Shown here: in pieces, positions 49,946 to 50,074 of the stretch
Numbering within the stretch: the stretch's first letter is position 1
Layout of the letters: each line of letters opens with the position of its first letter
Assembly: GCA_009928435.1 (NCBI GenBank)
Contig: JAABNQ010000020.1
Span: forward strand, 1-50,074
Reading direction: 5' to 3'
Length of the DNA stretch: 50,074 nt
From: Bacillus sp. HF117_J1_D
Lineage (GTDB): Bacteria; Bacillota; Bacilli; Bacillales; Bacillaceae_C
Notes under the pieces: generated by a model
Seen by the model: only the letters and a program-made list of their open reading frames with translations
The model's database searches: none
Told to the model about the DNA's origin: nothing
Made by a program: the position numbers and the translations under genes

Positions 49946-50074
49946 TCGATTCATTTTCCAAAAAAACAGGCGATCAAAAGATACGCTCTTTCAAACCGCC
50001 TGCAACTAGAATATATTATCCTGAATTACGAAAGTGAAATTTAGTTTCTAAATACAAAAAGGGCTCCAGCCTTT

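Overview
The window looks like a stretch of chromosome from a low-GC Gram-positive, endospore-former type bacterium (Bacillaceae; genus not determined). Supporting signs are strong AGGAGG ribosome binding sites, several TTG and GTG starts, Bacillus-type sigma-A promoters, Rho-independent terminators at most transcript ends, CcpA cre-like sites and several -24/-12 (SigL/sigma-54) promoters. Nearly all genes belong to catabolism, transport and salvage. No rRNA, tRNA, CRISPR array, phage block or intact insertion sequence was seen.

Layout. (1) 0-2.4 kb: an NCS2 purine permease under a guanine-type purine riboswitch, then a tandem array with an exact 20-bp period. (2) 2.4-6.6 kb: one leftward run, ykkC-ykkD-like SMR pair, AlkD-like repair protein, then pncA-pncB-nadE (NAD salvage). 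(3) 6.9-14.3 kb: a glutarate/L-2-hydroxyglutarate module: csiD behind a terminator-containing RNA leader, lhgO plus a small DUF3870-like gene, a GntR/FCD regulator, an APC permease with a sigma-54 promoter, and an aldehyde dehydrogenase. A class III aminotransferase at 35.9 kb could supply the upstream step. (4) 15.3-17.1 kb: a NAGS-type acetyltransferase divergent from argJ, with two ARG boxes between them. (5) 17.2-21.7 kb: a polar amino acid ABC importer divergent from an acyl-CoA-dehydrogenase-like flavoprotein. (6) 21.8-24.6 kb: an unlisted 26-codon cysteine-rich peptide behind an attenuator, an HpaD-type extradiol dioxygenase, a GyrI-like gene with a LexA-like box, and a MerR regulator. 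(7) 24.7-46 kb: two sigma-54 activator systems for amide/imide breakdown. One drives an M20 amidohydrolase, an amidohydrolase-3 and an SSS symporter. The other heads its own operon with pxpB-pxpC-hyuA-hyuB. Nearby are an MFS transporter and a second amidohydrolase-3/APC pair with its own sigma-54 promoter. (8) 46.2-49.5 kb: a TRAP-TAXI transporter under a cre site. (9) 49.7-49.95 kb: a multi-hairpin segment resembling an IS200/IS605-type right end.

Most notable observations. The TAXI solute-binding protein appears circularly permuted: its lipoprotein signal leads directly into the canonical C-terminal part and the canonical N-terminal part comes last. Two intergenic arrays, 35 kb apart and in opposite orientation, carry the same ACTGTCC/GGACAGT core in about 16 registers spaced about 20 bp. 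The csiD leader and the micropeptide leader both look like transcription attenuators of no class I recognise. The sigma-54 promoters come with clear inverted-repeat activator sites.
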